Source: Tatumella saanichensis (GTDB lineage: Bacteria > Pseudomonadota > Gammaproteobacteria > Enterobacterales > Enterobacteriaceae). Taken from it: a stretch of 64,000 nucleotides of DNA. The stretch is from positions 239,619 through 303,618 of the forward strand of contig NZ_ATMI01000041.1 of assembly GCF_000439375.1 (NCBI RefSeq). The letters run 5' to 3'. Shown piece after piece: positions 9,151 through 18,655 of the stretch. Below the pieces are notes generated by a model, which saw only the letters and a program-made list of their open reading frames with translations, searched no databases and was not told where the DNA came from. Every line of letters starts with the position of its first letter. Position 1 is the first letter of the stretch. A program made the position numbers and the translations under genes.

Positions 9151-10519
9151 CAGTGGCCTGCGCCGATAACCCTTCTAACACCGGCAGAATGCGTGACAGT
9201 TTATGAAAGGTTTCCTGATATTCGTCATCGACCTGACTATCTGCGACGATCCCGCCGCCAGCAGTGCAATACAGTTTTCCCTCTTCAGCGGTCAGGGTAC
9301 GGATGCTAATGCTAGTATCCATGGTCCCACAACAGCTGAGGTAACCAATACTACCACACCATGCGTGGCGGCGATGGGGTTCCAGTTCATCGATAATCTC
9401 CATGGCGCGTATTTTTGGCGCCCCGGTGATCGAACCGCCAGGAAAGCAGGCCCTCAACAGATCGGTATTGTCGAGGGCAGCGGGCAGGCGGCCGCGTACG
9501 GTGCTGACCAAATGATGGACTGCCGGGAAGGGCTCCACCACAAAGAGTTCGGGCACCGACACACTGCCGGGTGCAGCGACTCGGCCAATATCATTACGTA
9601 ACAGATCGACGATCATCAGGTTTTCGGCACGATCTTTCTCCGCTGCTGCAAGATCTGCTGCCTGGCGGGCATCCTCAGCCGGATCCGCCGATCGCGGGCG
9701 AGTGCCTTTGATCGGACGGGTCTCTATTTCTCCCTCGCTAACCTTGAGAAAGCGTTCCGGTGATAGGCTAAGCAGGCAACTGTCCGGCAGGCGGATAAAG
9801 GCCCCGAATGGCGCGCGATTCTGTCGGCTCAATGCCAACCAGGCCTGCCATTCGCAACCCTGATAACCGGCACTGAAGCGCTGGGCTAAGTTTATCTGAT
9901 AGCAGTCACCGGCGCGGATATAGTCCTGTACCTGATGAAAACGCTGCTGATACTGCGATGGGCTTAGGTTACTCTGCCAGTCCGAGGTTAAACGGAATGC
10001 CGAGCCAATGATCGGCTGCTGTGCCATCAGCCACTGATAGCGCAGTTGTGCATCAGTTAGACTGACCAAGGTGAGACGTTTCAGCTGGTGATCTGCTATC
10101 ATAGCCCAGTCATAAATCCCAATGGCCATATCCGGGGTATGCAGATCAGCCATAGCCTGTTGTGGCAGAGTTTCGAAGCGTCTACCCAAGTCGTAGCCAA
10201 ACAGACCTAAAGCTCCACCGACAAACGGCAGCCCATCAACGGTTTTTTCCAGCTTTGGCAGTTCGCCCAGGGCTTCTTTCACCAAGTGTAATGGGTCGTC
10301 TTGAACGATGCGGCAACTGGTACCATCGGTGACAGTGGTTTCGGCATCGCGGGTGGTGAGTGTCTTTAGAGGCGCGGCGCTAAAAATATCGTAGCGGTTG
10401 TCCGGATGCTGGGCGGCACACGAGCTTAGTAGCATCGCCCAGGGCTGATGCGCCACTTTGGAAAATAGAGCGGTGAGGGCATCAGGGGTATAGGGTAGAG
10501 AAAGCGTTTTCAGTGTCAT
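9140..10519 (-). CDS. pabB: Aminodeoxychorismate synthase component I PabB
   Basis: With PabA it makes 4-amino-4-deoxychorismate from chorismate and glutamine for folate synthesis. About 459 residues from the chosen start (E. coli 453). The N-terminal region has PWAMLLSS and GGALGLFGYDLGRRFE; the chorismate-binding domain has SPERFL, the catalytic-lysine motif RPIKGTRPR, DRAENLMIVDLLRNDIGR, FPGGSITGAPK and AGGGIVADS. The PIKGT lysine marks aminodeoxychorismate synthase rather than anthranilate synthase. The start is uncertain: the frame is open to 10561, but ATG at 10519 (MTLKTLSLPY) corresponds to the E. coli start; neither has a strong ribosome site. It diverges from yoaH. Confidence 0.94.
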   Translation of the reverse strand: MTLKTLSLPYTPDALTALFSKVAHQPWAMLLSSCAAQHPDNRYDIFSAAPLKTLTTRDAETTVTDGTSCRIVQDDPLHLVKEALGELPKLEKTVDGLPFVGGALGLFGYDLGRRFETLPQQAMADLHTPDMAIGIYDWAMIADHQLKRLTLVSLTDAQLRYQWLMAQQPIIGSAFRLTSDWQSNLSPSQYQQRFHQVQDYIRAGDCYQINLAQRFSAGYQGCEWQAWLALSRQNRAPFGAFIRLPDSCLLSLSPERFLKVSEGEIETRPIKGTRPRSADPAEDARQAADLAAAEKDRAENLMIVDLLRNDIGRVAAPGSVSVPELFVVEPFPAVHHLVSTVRGRLPAALDNTDLLRACFPGGSITGAPKIRAMEIIDELEPHRRHAWCGSIGYLSCCGTMDTSISIRTLTAEEGKLYCTAGGGIVADSQVDDEYQETFHKLSRILPVLEGLSAQATDEY

Positions 10520-10624
10520 AAACATCAGCGGGTCAGCATAGACTGACGCTAAGCCTGACACATTTTTTTACTGCTGGCATCCCTTATCTTCACCGCCATC
10601 CACCGCAGTCTAACAGAGGTTTCT

Positions 10625-10822
10625 ATGTTTAAAGGTTTACCGGCACTTTCCGTTCAGCAACAGCAGCAGGCTGTTGAGCGTATTCATCAGTTAATGGCAG
10701 AAGGAATGGCCAGCGGGGAAGCAATTGCGATAGTGGCGGCAGAAATACGTGAAACGCACCAAGGCGGAGAAAGCCTGGCACGTTTTGAAGAAGACGAAGA
10801 CGAGGCAGAAGAGGAAGAGTAA
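10625..10822 (+). CDS. yoaH: YoaH family small protein
   Basis: 65 residues, UPF0181 family. E. coli YoaH (59 residues) shares [16 protein letters not shown] and [12 protein letters not shown]. This copy has a longer acidic tail of aspartate and glutamate. No function is established. The gene diverges from pabB and converges on yoaB, the arrangement of E. coli. The ribosome site is weak (AGAGGT, 9 bases). Confidence 0.9.
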   Translation: MFKGLPALSVQQQQQAVERIHQLMAEGMASGEAIAIVAAEIRETHQGGESLARFEEDEDEAEEEE

Positions 10823-10828
10823 CTGTCC

Positions 10829-11173
10829 TTACAGGGCAGCAATAACCTTAATCTCTACTTTGAACTTCGGATGCATCAACCCAGCCAGTACTGTACAGCG
10901 CACCGGTGCATTGCCAGGGGAAACCCATGCATCCCAGGCTTGGTTCATGGCCTCAAAATCCGCTTTATCTGTCAGAAAAATTGTGGCATCGAGAATTTTG
11001 CTTTTGTCGCTGCCGACTCGGGTCAGAATACGGTCGATAACCGCCAGGGCATCGGCGGTCTGGGCAAAGGCATCACCGTCCAGATCTTCGGGCACGCTGG
11101 TGTAATAAACGGTATTGTCATGGATGACGGCTTCTGACATACGGTGTTCGGCATCGATACGGGTAATGGTCAT
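10829..11173 (-). CDS. yoaB: RidA/YjgF/UK114 family protein YoaB
   Basis: 114 residues. RidA-family proteins hydrolyse reactive enamine/imine intermediates of PLP enzymes, but YoaB belongs to a subgroup whose activity is not settled. Visible family features are the N-terminal strand MTITRIDAEHRMSEAV, the VYYTSVPEDLDGD segment and the C-terminal PVRCTVLAGLMHPKFKVEIKVIA; in active RidA the corresponding CTV-V-L region carries the substrate-binding arginine, here the R of PVRC. AAGGAG precedes the ATG. It diverges from yoaA. Confidence 0.92.
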   Translation of the reverse strand: MTITRIDAEHRMSEAVIHDNTVYYTSVPEDLDGDAFAQTADALAVIDRILTRVGSDKSKILDATIFLTDKADFEAMNQAWDAWVSPGNAPVRCTVLAGLMHPKFKVEIKVIAAL

Positions 11174-11295
11174 AACGGCTCCTTAATTTATCCGGCAGCC
11201 AGCCTGCCACAAGCGGCTTGTGTTGTCATCCCTGTTGGTCGTTAACGGGGATTACTGACATAATGGCAGCAGTAATCTATCTAATGAGAGGCGAT

Positions 11296-13224
11296 GTGAC
11301 TGACGACTTTTCTCCCGGCGGCGTACTGACCGGGGCCATTCCGGGCTTCCGGCCGCGAGCGGCTCAGCAACAGATGGCGGAAGCTGTAGCAGAGGTGATC
11401 CGTCAGGGAGGGGAGCTGGTTGCTGAGGCGGGAACGGGAACCGGTAAAACCTACGCATATTTGGTGCCTGCCCTGCGTGCAAACAAAAAAGTGATTATTT
11501 CCACTGGATCGCGGGCGCTACAGGATCAGCTCTATACCCGTGACCTACCAGCCATCGTCAATGCGCTGCAATTTAAAGGTAAAACCGCCATCCTTAAAGG
11601 GCGGTCAAATTATCTATGCCTCGAGCGGATGGATCAGCAGAACATGTCCGGCGGGGATCTACCGGTACAGGCCCTGACGGATCTGGTGAGTGTCCGGGGG
11701 TGGTCGTCACAGACGGTCGATGGCGATATCAGTCAGTGTGGCAGTGTCGCCGAAGACAGTAGCCTATGGCCTCTCGTCACCAGCACAAATGACAATTGTC
11801 TTGGCAGTGACTGCCCACGCTACGGTGATTGTTTTGTGGTTAAAGCACGTCAGCGGGCAATGGATGCAGATGTGGTGGTGGTTAACCACCATCTTTTTCT
11901 GGCGGATCTCGTGGTTAAAGAGAGCGGTTTTGCTGAACTGATCCCCGATGCAGATGTGATGATCTTCGATGAAGCCCATCAGTTACCAGATATTGCCAGT
12001 CAGTATTTCGGCCAACAGGTCAGCAGTCGGCAGTTACAGGATCTGGCCCGCGATATTATGATCGCCTACCGTACTGAAGTCCGCGATATGCAGCAGCTGC
12101 AAAAGTCGGCAGATCGGCTCAGTCAGGCCAGCCAGGATTTCCGACTAATTCTCGGTGACCCCGGTTTCCGTGGTAACTTGCGCGAGTTGTTGCAGCGCAA
12201 CGATGTCTCGCGGATGTTGGTGTTACTCGATGATGCGTTAGAGCTTTGTTATGACGTGATCAAGCTCAGCCTCGGACGTTCCGCACTGCTAGATGCAGCT
12301 TTTGAACGGGCGGCCCAATACCGTACTCGGCTAAAAAGGATCAGTCAGACCAGAGAAGCTGGATTCAGTTATTGGTATGAGTGCCATGCCCGGCACTTTA
12401 CCTTGGCGCTGACACCGTTGTCGGTGGCCGAGCGTTTCCGCGAAGTGATGGATGCCCGTAAATCATCTTGGGTATTCACCTCTGCAACCTTATCGGTTAA
12501 CGGTAAGATGGATCACTTTGCACATCGACTGGGAGTGAATGCTGCTCGACAGCTGATCCTCAGCAGTCCTTTTGATTATCAGCGCCAGGCGCTACTCTGT
12601 GTGCCCCGTAACTTGCCGGAAAATCAGCGGCCTGGGGCGGCACGGCAATTGGCTACCCTGTTGGCCCCGTTAATTGAAGTGAACCGCGGGCGCTGTTTTT
12701 TTCTCTGTACCTCTTACCAGATGATGCGTGAACTGGCGGCAGAATTCCGCGAACGCCTGACCCTGCCGGTATTATTACAGGGTGAGACCAGTAAAGGGCA
12801 GATCCTGCAGCAGTTTATTGAAGCCGGGAATGCCTTGCTGGTGGCCACCAGTAGCTTTTGGGAGGGGGTGGACGTCCGCGGTGATGCGTTGTCCTTGGTG
12901 ATTATTGATAAACTGCCATTCACCTCTCCAGAAGATCCGTTACTGAAAGCCCGTATGGAAGATGCTCGCCATCGTGGCTTGGATCCCTTTGATGAGGTTC
13001 AGCTTCCGGATGCGGTGATCACCCTCAAGCAAGGGGCAGGACGCCTAATCCGTGATGTCACCGACCGCGGAGTGCTGGTGATTTGTGACCAACGATTGGT
13101 ATCGCGCCCTTATGGTGGGCTGTTCCTGAACAGTCTACCGGATGCGCCTCGTACCCGCGACTTACAGGTTGCTGAAACCTTTATTCGTCAGGGTAAGGTT
13201 CTGGTGGAGAACGGTGATAATTAA
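11296..13224 (+). CDS. yoaA: DinG-like iron-sulfur DNA helicase YoaA
   Basis: Superfamily 2 XPD/DinG-type helicase; in E. coli YoaA associates with HolC (DNA polymerase III chi) and helps repair blocked forks. 642 residues from the chosen start (E. coli 636). Walker A is EAGTGTGKTYAY; the four cluster cysteines are in NYLCLER, DNCLG, SDCPRY and GDCFV; the DEAH box is MIFDEAHQLPD; motif VI is KQGAGRLIRD. The frame is open from 11218, but GTG at 11296 gives the conserved VTDDFSP start and lies behind GAGAGG, so I use it. tsaB follows with its own probable promoter. Confidence 0.95.
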   Translation: MTDDFSPGGVLTGAIPGFRPRAAQQQMAEAVAEVIRQGGELVAEAGTGTGKTYAYLVPALRANKKVIISTGSRALQDQLYTRDLPAIVNALQFKGKTAILKGRSNYLCLERMDQQNMSGGDLPVQALTDLVSVRGWSSQTVDGDISQCGSVAEDSSLWPLVTSTNDNCLGSDCPRYGDCFVVKARQRAMDADVVVVNHHLFLADLVVKESGFAELIPDADVMIFDEAHQLPDIASQYFGQQVSSRQLQDLARDIMIAYRTEVRDMQQLQKSADRLSQASQDFRLILGDPGFRGNLRELLQRNDVSRMLVLLDDALELCYDVIKLSLGRSALLDAAFERAAQYRTRLKRISQTREAGFSYWYECHARHFTLALTPLSVAERFREVMDARKSSWVFTSATLSVNGKMDHFAHRLGVNAARQLILSSPFDYQRQALLCVPRNLPENQRPGAARQLATLLAPLIEVNRGRCFFLCTSYQMMRELAAEFRERLTLPVLLQGETSKGQILQQFIEAGNALLVATSSFWEGVDVRGDALSLVIIDKLPFTSPEDPLLKARMEDARHRGLDPFDEVQLPDAVITLKQGAGRLIRDVTDRGVLVICDQRLVSRPYGGLFLNSLPDAPRTRDLQVAETFIRQGKVLVENGDN

Positions 13225-13282
13225 TTGTGTATCTGCCTGTGAAACTTCCAGCGGATGCATATCTCTGCCCTGCGGGGCGGTG

Positions 13283-13288
13283 TATAAT
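13283..13288 (+). promoter_or_regulatory. Probable -10 element of the tsaB promoter
   Basis: A perfect TATAAT about 60 bases before tsaB. I see no convincing -35 at the proper distance. The hairpin GGTCGGAG-CC-TCCGGCC just downstream (13293-13311) would lie in the leader. Confidence 0.4.
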
Positions 13289-13344
13289 TGGTAGGTCGGA
13301 GCCTCCGGCCGGAATGCTTTCTTTTTTATCTGATACGAAAAATT

Positions 13345-14055
13345 ATGCAAGATATCTCAAAACTGAAATTACTCGCCTTGGACACGGCCACTGAAGCCTG
13401 CTCAGCGGCCATTTATAACCAGCAACAGCAGGATGCCCGTTTTGAGATTGCGCCTCGTGACCATACCCGCAAAATTCTCCCTCTGGTAGCCGAGTTACTG
13501 GCCGGGCAACAGCTAATGCTGACTGATCTGCATGCGCTGGTGTTCTGCCGCGGGCCCGGCAGTTTTACAGGAGTACGCATCGGTATTGGTATCGCGCAGG
13601 GATTAGCCTTGGGGGCAGAATTGCCGATGATTGGCGTATCCACCCTGGCGACGTTGGCACAGGGGGCCTGGCGTCGTAGCGGTGCCTGCCGCGTACTGGC
13701 CGCTATCGATGCACGTATGGGTGAAGTCTACTGGGCCGAATATCAGCGTGATGAGCAGGGGATTTGGCAAGGTGAGCACAGTGAAGCGGTATTGAGTCCA
13801 CAACAAGCGCTGACACGCATGCAAGCGCTGGAAGGGGAGTGGGCCATCGCCGGTACTGGCTGGCAAGCGTATCCGGAACTGCGCACCGGCCATAGCCTAA
13901 TATTGACTGAGAGTGGCTGTGAGCTGCCTGCGGCGGAAGATATGTTACCGCTGGCGTTTACCCCTTGGCAGCAGGGCCGAGTATCTGCTGCCATAGAGAT
14001 TGAGCCAGTGTACTTACGTAATGAAGTGACATGGAAAAAATTACCAGGCCGTTAA
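13345..14055 (+). CDS. tsaB: tRNA threonylcarbamoyladenosine biosynthesis protein TsaB
   Basis: Essential non-catalytic partner of TsaD in making t6A at position 37 of ANN-decoding tRNAs. 236 residues from the chosen ATG (E. coli 231). It has the ASKHA-fold features [15 protein letters not shown] at the N-terminus, [24 protein letters not shown] around residues 67-90, and [14 protein letters not shown]. The frame is open another 19 codons upstream, but only the start at 13345 fits the family. The ribosome site is weak (ACGAAA). Confidence 0.93.
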   Translation: MQDISKLKLLALDTATEACSAAIYNQQQQDARFEIAPRDHTRKILPLVAELLAGQQLMLTDLHALVFCRGPGSFTGVRIGIGIAQGLALGAELPMIGVSTLATLAQGAWRRSGACRVLAAIDARMGEVYWAEYQRDEQGIWQGEHSEAVLSPQQALTRMQALEGEWAIAGTGWQAYPELRTGHSLILTESGCELPAAEDMLPLAFTPWQQGRVSAAIEIEPVYLRNEVTWKKLPGR

Positions 14056-14114
14056 GCCTGATCGGAACTGCCTCTCGCTGGCGTGGTCTTACTGTCATAA
14101 TCAAGGAGAATATT

Positions 14115-14729
14115 ATGCTCAGAATGCTGAAAGCCGGACCGCTGCTGCTTACTGCAGTGATGCTGTTAAGCGGCTGTGTCACGGTGCCACAGAGTATTCG
14201 CAGTGTGTCACCGATGCCTCAGCAAAACCTGACGCGGGTGATGACTAATCCGCAACTGTTTATCGGACAGGAATCACGTTTTGGCGGTCGGGTGATGAAT
14301 GTGACCAACAACAATGGCCTTACCCGCATTGAGTTGGCGGTTCAGCCGTTGGACGATTCTGCCCGACCAATACTCGGTGCGGCGACCCAAGGACGTATCT
14401 ATGCAGATGTACACGGTTTCGTTGATCCGGTGAACCTGAATAATCAGTTCCTAACAGTATTGGGTAACATCAGTGGTACTGCAGAAGGGAAAATCGGCAA
14501 TGCCCGCTACCAGTTCCTCGTGATTGATGTAACAGGCTATCAGCGCTGGCATCTGGTCCAGCAAGTAGTGACCGACCCAATGCCGGGCGGTCCATGGGGC
14601 GGTCCGTGGATGTTTTATGGTCCCCCAGGGCCGGGCCGTTTCCGTCATGGGCCTCCGCCGATGATGGCTCCGTGGGGTGGGTTTTATGGCCCAGGAGCTT
14701 CGACGGTACAAATGACGTTGGTTGAATAA
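14115..14729 (+). CDS. yeaY: Slp-family outer-membrane lipoprotein YeaY
   Basis: 204 residues, related to the starvation lipoprotein Slp and to YeaY; in E. coli yeaY lies next to tsaB and is in the sigma-E regulon. The lipobox is LLSGC, with the acylated cysteine about residue 19 after the hydrophobic segment LLLTAVMLLS. The Slp domain follows (GGRVMNVTNNNGLTRIELAVQPLD; GRIYADVHGFVDP; LTVLGNISGTAEGKIG). The C-terminus is unusually rich in Gly, Pro, Trp and Met (PGGPWGGPWMFYGPP), probably disordered. ATG 14115 is preceded by AAGGAGA. Function beyond envelope stress association is unknown. fadD, next in E. coli, is missing. Confidence 0.9.
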   Translation: MLRMLKAGPLLLTAVMLLSGCVTVPQSIRSVSPMPQQNLTRVMTNPQLFIGQESRFGGRVMNVTNNNGLTRIELAVQPLDDSARPILGAATQGRIYADVHGFVDPVNLNNQFLTVLGNISGTAEGKIGNARYQFLVIDVTGYQRWHLVQQVVTDPMPGGPWGGPWMFYGPPGPGRFRHGPPPMMAPWGGFYGPGASTVQMTLVE

Positions 14730-14736
14730 TGACAAA

Positions 14737-14764
14737 AAGGTCCGCTCAGCTGGCGGACTTTTTT
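14737..14764 (+). terminator. Intrinsic terminator after yeaY
   Basis: GTCCGC / GCGGAC stem (extended by A-T pairs at its base) with loop TCAGCTG, followed by six T. Confidence 0.88.
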
Positions 14765-14825
14765 GATCCACCGGTGGTGGAGCAGATAACATTTCTACAT
14801 CTTCGGTAATGCCCTTATGAAAACC

Positions 14826-14879
14826 TTGGCGGGGCTATGCCCCGTCAGCGCCTGTACGCCGATTTACCGGCGTCTAACT
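14826..14879 (+). other. Two hairpins in the rnd leader
   Basis: GGCGGGGC-TAT-GCCCCGTC (about 14829-14847) and ACGCCG-ATTTAC-CGGCGT (about 14862-14879) precede rnd. E. coli rnd is known for a structured leader and an unusual UUG start needed for proper expression; the arrangement looks conserved. Confidence 0.5.
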
Positions 14880-14923
14880 ACCCAGCGCTGTGATGTATTT
14901 CCACAGTAAGAGAGAAGACTATT

Positions 14924-16045
14924 TTGAATTACCAGCTTATTACTACCAGCCAGCAGTTGGCTGAGGTTTGCAGTGCTGCCCGTGAAAAAAGTGCCGTGGC
15001 ATTGGATACTGAGTTTGTCCGTACCCGCACCTATTATCCACAATTGGGCCTGATCCAACTGTTCGATGGAGAACGATTGACACTGATTGATCCCCTGAAG
15101 ATTGATGACTGGACATCCTTCAAGGCGTTACTTACCGACCACCAGGTGATTAAGTATCTGCATGCCGGTGGCGAAGATCTCGAAGTGTTTCTTAACCGCT
15201 TTGAGGTCCTGCCAGAGCCGATGATTGATACCCAAATCCTGGCTGCATTTATCGGCTATCCGCTATCGTTAGGTTTTGCCGCAATGGTCGCTGAGTTCGA
15301 AGGCATTACCCTCGATAAGAGTGAATCCCGTACCGATTGGCTGGCACGTCCGCTGAGTGAGCGACAGTGTGATTATGCAGCGGCAGACGTCTGGTACCTA
15401 TTACCCATCGCACTTCAGCTTCACCAGCAGGCGGCAGAGAAAAATGTCCTAGACTACGTCCTCAGTGAGTGTCAGATGCTGTGTGAACGCCGTCGTGACA
15501 GTCTGCCTGCAGAGTTGGCTTGGGTAGAAATTGGCCAAGCATGGCAGTTACGTCCGGCTCAGCTGGCGGCGCTGAAGTTATTGGCAGCATGGCGTCTCAA
15601 CTGTGCACGACGCAAAGATATGGCCGTTAATTTTGTGGTCAGAGAAGAGCATTTGTGGAAAGTGGCTCGCTATCAACCGGGAACTCTCGGTGAACTCCAT
15701 CATCTTGGTTTAAGTGGTCCAGAGATCCGTTTTCATGGTGAGACCATGCTGAAACTGGTGGCCGACGCGCAGCAGCTTCCTGCAGAGGAGTACCCGCAGC
15801 CACTGACCAATCTCATCGATTGCCCAGGCTATAAGACACTGTTTAAAGAACTGAAAGCCTGCATTAAAGCCGTCAGCGATGATACCGGTTTTAGCCAAGA
15901 GCTATTAGCTTCTCGTCGACAGATAAATCAAGTACTGAGTGAGCATTGGCATCTGAAGCCGGTCAGCAAAACGCCGGAATTACTGAAAGGTTGGCGGGGT
16001 GAATTAATGGGGGCGGAGATCACCGCCATCATTGCTGGCAAGTAA
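14924..16045 (+). CDS. rnd: Ribonuclease D
   Basis: 3'-5' exoribonuclease that trims tRNA and other stable RNA precursors. 373 residues (E. coli 375). The DEDD catalytic domain occupies about residues 1-170: Exo I is ALDTEFVRTRTYYPQ, Exo II HAGGEDLEVF, Exo III QCDYAAADVWYLLP. Two HRDC domains follow (about 210-290 and 295-370; NFVVREEHLWKVARY lies in the first). The start is TTG at 14924, giving MNYQLITT; E. coli rnd also starts with UUG at this residue. The ribosome site is GAGAGAAG. A terminator separates it from convergent minE. Confidence 0.96.
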   Translation: MNYQLITTSQQLAEVCSAAREKSAVALDTEFVRTRTYYPQLGLIQLFDGERLTLIDPLKIDDWTSFKALLTDHQVIKYLHAGGEDLEVFLNRFEVLPEPMIDTQILAAFIGYPLSLGFAAMVAEFEGITLDKSESRTDWLARPLSERQCDYAAADVWYLLPIALQLHQQAAEKNVLDYVLSECQMLCERRRDSLPAELAWVEIGQAWQLRPAQLAALKLLAAWRLNCARRKDMAVNFVVREEHLWKVARYQPGTLGELHHLGLSGPEIRFHGETMLKLVADAQQLPAEEYPQPLTNLIDCPGYKTLFKELKACIKAVSDDTGFSQELLASRRQINQVLSEHWHLKPVSKTPELLKGWRGELMGAEITAIIAGK

Positions 16046-16054
16046 CCGCAATTC

Positions 16055-16082
16055 AATGCCGCAGACAGGCTGCGGCATTTAT
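16055..16082. terminator. Bidirectional terminator between rnd and minE
   Basis: A 9-bp perfect stem AATGCCGCA / TGCGGCATT with loop GACAGGC lies between the two convergent genes. The T tracts on either side are short. Confidence 0.75.
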
Positions 16083-16095
16083 CCGGAAACGAAGA

Positions 16096-16365
16096 TCACT
16101 TGGCAGCTTCTTCCGCTTCCGGCAACGTTACGTTCAGTTCGAGGATAGAGATATCCTCTCCCTTCTGATCCAGCTGGACAGTGACCATATCTGGATCTAT
16201 TTTGACGTATTTGCAAATTACTTCCAGAATGTCACGTTTCAGTTGCGGCAGGTAGTGGGGCTCACTGTCCCCACGACGACGCTCGGCAACGATAATCTGT
16301 AATCTTTCTTTGGCGATATTTGCGGTACTTTTCTTACGGGATAAAAAGAAATCAAGTAATGCCAT
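16096..16365 (-). CDS. minE: Cell-division topological factor MinE
   Basis: Stimulates the MinD ATPase and drives pole-to-pole oscillation of MinCD, so that FtsZ assembles at midcell. 89 residues (E. coli 88). It has the N-terminal membrane-targeting segment [12 protein letters not shown], the anti-MinCD stretch [16 protein letters not shown], and the C-terminal topological-specificity domain ending in [12 protein letters not shown]. It is the last gene of minCDE, 3 bases after the minD stop codon. Confidence 0.98.
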   Translation of the reverse strand: MALLDFFLSRKKSTANIAKERLQIIVAERRRGDSEPHYLPQLKRDILEVICKYVKIDPDMVTVQLDQKGEDISILELNVTLPEAEEAAK

Positions 16366-16368
16366 GGT

Positions 16369-17181
16369 TTATCCCCCGAACAGGCGTTTTAGGAAACCCT
16401 TCTTCTCTTCTTCAATAAAGCGGAAGGGACGTTCTTCACCGAGTAAGCGATCGACGGTGTCAGCATAGGCTTTACCTGCATCGGAAACGGTATCCAGGAT
16501 AACCGGCTCCCCTTGGTTGGATGCCCGTAGAACAGACTGGTCTTCTGGGATCACGCCTACCAGCGGGATACGCAGGATTTCCAGCACATCTTCCATGCTC
16601 AGCATGTCACCGCGGTTGACACGGCCTGGGTTGTAGCGTGTCAGCAGCAGATGTTCTTTGACCGGTGTTTCACCTTTCTCGGCACGGCGTGATTTAGAGG
16701 CAATGATCCCTAGAATACGGTCCGAGTCACGTACCGAAGACACTTCGGGGTTAGTCGTGATGATCGCTTCATCGGCAAAATAAAGTGCCATTACAGCACC
16801 GGTTTCGATCCCTGCCGGGGAGTCACAGACCACAAAATCGAAATCCATGGCTGATAACTCATCCAGTACTTTCTCAACGCCTTCGTAATTCAGGGCGTCT
16901 TTATCCCGAGTCTGAGAGGCCGGCAGGATATACAGATTGTCGGTGCGCTTATCTTTGATCAGCGCCTGATTCAGGGTAGCATCGCCCTGAATAACATTCA
17001 CAAAGTCATAAACGACGCGGCGTTCACAACCCATAATTAAATCCAGATTACGCAGACCGATATCGAAATCGATAACGACAGTTTTTTTCCCTTTCTGCGC
17101 TAAACCGGTAGCGATGGCCGCGCTTGACGTGGTCTTGCCAACGCCCCCTTTACCAGATGTAACTACAATAATGCGTGCCAT
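16369..17181 (-). CDS. minD: Septum-site determining ATPase MinD
   Basis: ParA/MinD-family ATPase that binds the inner membrane when ATP-bound and recruits MinC. 270 residues from the chosen start, as in E. coli, and nearly identical by memory. The deviant Walker A is SGKGGVGKTT at the N-terminus; DFDIGLRNLDL and CDSPAGIE are the other nucleotide-site motifs. The C-terminal amphipathic helix EEEKKGFLKRLFGG is the membrane-targeting sequence. The frame is open seven codons further, but MARIIVVTSGKGG at 17181 is the family start. It is the middle gene of minCDE. Confidence 0.98.
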   Translation of the reverse strand: MARIIVVTSGKGGVGKTTSSAAIATGLAQKGKKTVVIDFDIGLRNLDLIMGCERRVVYDFVNVIQGDATLNQALIKDKRTDNLYILPASQTRDKDALNYEGVEKVLDELSAMDFDFVVCDSPAGIETGAVMALYFADEAIITTNPEVSSVRDSDRILGIIASKSRRAEKGETPVKEHLLLTRYNPGRVNRGDMLSMEDVLEILRIPLVGVIPEDQSVLRASNQGEPVILDTVSDAGKAYADTVDRLLGEERPFRFIEEEKKGFLKRLFGG

Positions 17182-17214
17182 ATATGATGATTTCCTTAAC
17201 AATAGAAAAGGGGT

Positions 17215-17961
17215 CTAACTAAGTGTCTGAATAGACAGTACACCGTCGGTAAGTGACAGGCGTGCCGCCTGTTGAAAAAATTCTGACGGAATCTGATCCA
17301 TAATCCAGTATTCACCGGCGATGGAGACCAGTTCTGCCGCTAAGTGGGTACAAAAAATCTCGGCGCTCTGTTCACCACTGGCACCGGCCAAGGCACGACC
17401 ACGCATCATTCCATAGATGTGAATATTTCCGTCAGCAACGAGCTCCGCTCCAGCACTGACACTGCTGGTGACAATCAAGTCTGCATTTTTAGCATAAATC
17501 TGCTGCCCGGAACGTACTGGCGTATTAATAATGCGGGTGCGGGCAAATTTTTCAGTCACCGTCACCGACTCAGGTTCCTCAGAGGCTGCCGGTTCAGGCT
17601 GTGGTTCGACAGCCGACGTTGGTATCGGAGCCGCTTCAGGGGCTTTGCGAACGTCTTTGCCTTCGGTCAGTACCGGTAACCCGCTAGCCAGTATCTGTTG
17701 TTTAAGGTGTTCATCTTTACACCCACTCACCCCGACAACTCGCAGGCCGGTGGCAGTCACCGCCTGTTGCATTTCCAGCCAGTTAAGGGCGGGAGGTAAT
17801 GCGGCGATATTCAGTACCACCGGAGCATTTTTTAGAAATGCCGGTGCTTGTTCAATTTTTTCCTGAAGCGCCTGACGAATCACCCCGGGCTGTGAATGGT
17901 GAAGATGGATAACAGACAATGTAAAGCTGCTACCTTTGAGTTCGATTGGCGTTTGCGACAT
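17215..17961 (-). CDS. minC: Septum-site determining protein MinC
   Basis: FtsZ-assembly inhibitor, first gene of minCDE. 248 residues, somewhat longer than the E. coli 231. The N-terminal inhibitory domain covers about residues 1-110 ([16 protein letters not shown]). A Pro/Glu/Ala-rich linker at about 115-140 accounts for the extra length. The C-terminal beta-helix that binds MinD follows ([34 protein letters not shown], then GRALAGASG). It diverges from ycgL across about 160 bp. Confidence 0.96.
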   Translation of the reverse strand: MSQTPIELKGSSFTLSVIHLHHSQPGVIRQALQEKIEQAPAFLKNAPVVLNIAALPPALNWLEMQQAVTATGLRVVGVSGCKDEHLKQQILASGLPVLTEGKDVRKAPEAAPIPTSAVEPQPEPAASEEPESVTVTEKFARTRIINTPVRSGQQIYAKNADLIVTSSVSAGAELVADGNIHIYGMMRGRALAGASGEQSAEIFCTHLAAELVSIAGEYWIMDQIPSEFFQQAARLSLTDGVLSIQTLS

Positions 17962-18119
17962 CTGTCCTGACTCAGTCCTGTTTTAGCAGTTTTATTTCTG
18001 AACAAGCGTTTAAATATCCGCCGTTGGCCCAGAAGCTTCAATATTCGAATGACTGCTGCCATGTTATAGTTACCGTATTATTCAGGCAAGTCACCATAGA
18101 GATTAATTCGGAGAAAAAT

Positions 18120-18398
18120 ATGTACTGTGCCATCTACAGAAGTACTTTGCGCGACCAGACCTACCTGTATATTGAAAAAAAAGATGATTTCTCTCGTGTG
18201 CCGGAAGAATTACTCAAAGGGTTTGGTAAGCCGGTGCTGTCGATGGTGATATCCCTTGGCGGACGGGAAAAACTGGCCACCGCTGATATTCACAAAGTGA
18301 AGCAAGAATTAGAAGAAAAGGGCTATTATTTGCAAGTGCCGCCTCCACCCGAGAACTTACTTAAAACACATTTGGCAGCGACCAAAAATAATGATTAA
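18120..18398 (+). CDS. ycgL: YcgL domain protein
   Basis: 92 residues, UPF0745/YcgL family: [36 protein letters not shown] and [14 protein letters not shown] are the conserved blocks. The E. coli protein has about 15 extra N-terminal residues. No biochemical function is established; the gene is conserved next to minCDE. ATG at 18120 follows CGGAGAAAA, so the upstream extension of the frame (open from 17946) is not used. Confidence 0.92.
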   Translation: MYCAIYRSTLRDQTYLYIEKKDDFSRVPEELLKGFGKPVLSMVISLGGREKLATADIHKVKQELEEKGYYLQVPPPPENLLKTHLAATKNND

Positions 18399-18655
18399 GA
18401 TTACTCTGTAAATATATCCAGTATTAATTGCGGGGTGTTTTTTCATCCCGTTGCCAATTATTGCCCGTCAGCAATTCCTGCTGATCACTCACCAACAGTT
18501 TTGTTCCGCTGCGAGACATTCTCTGTAGGTAAAACTTTGTTACTGAATCCTCGACTGCCAGCCTACTGCTGGCGCAGTTGGCAGTTTTCTTTTACCCAGA
18601 TTCTTGCTACTTATAACGGAGTGTCTGTTTATTTTATGTTAAACGAGGGCTCCAC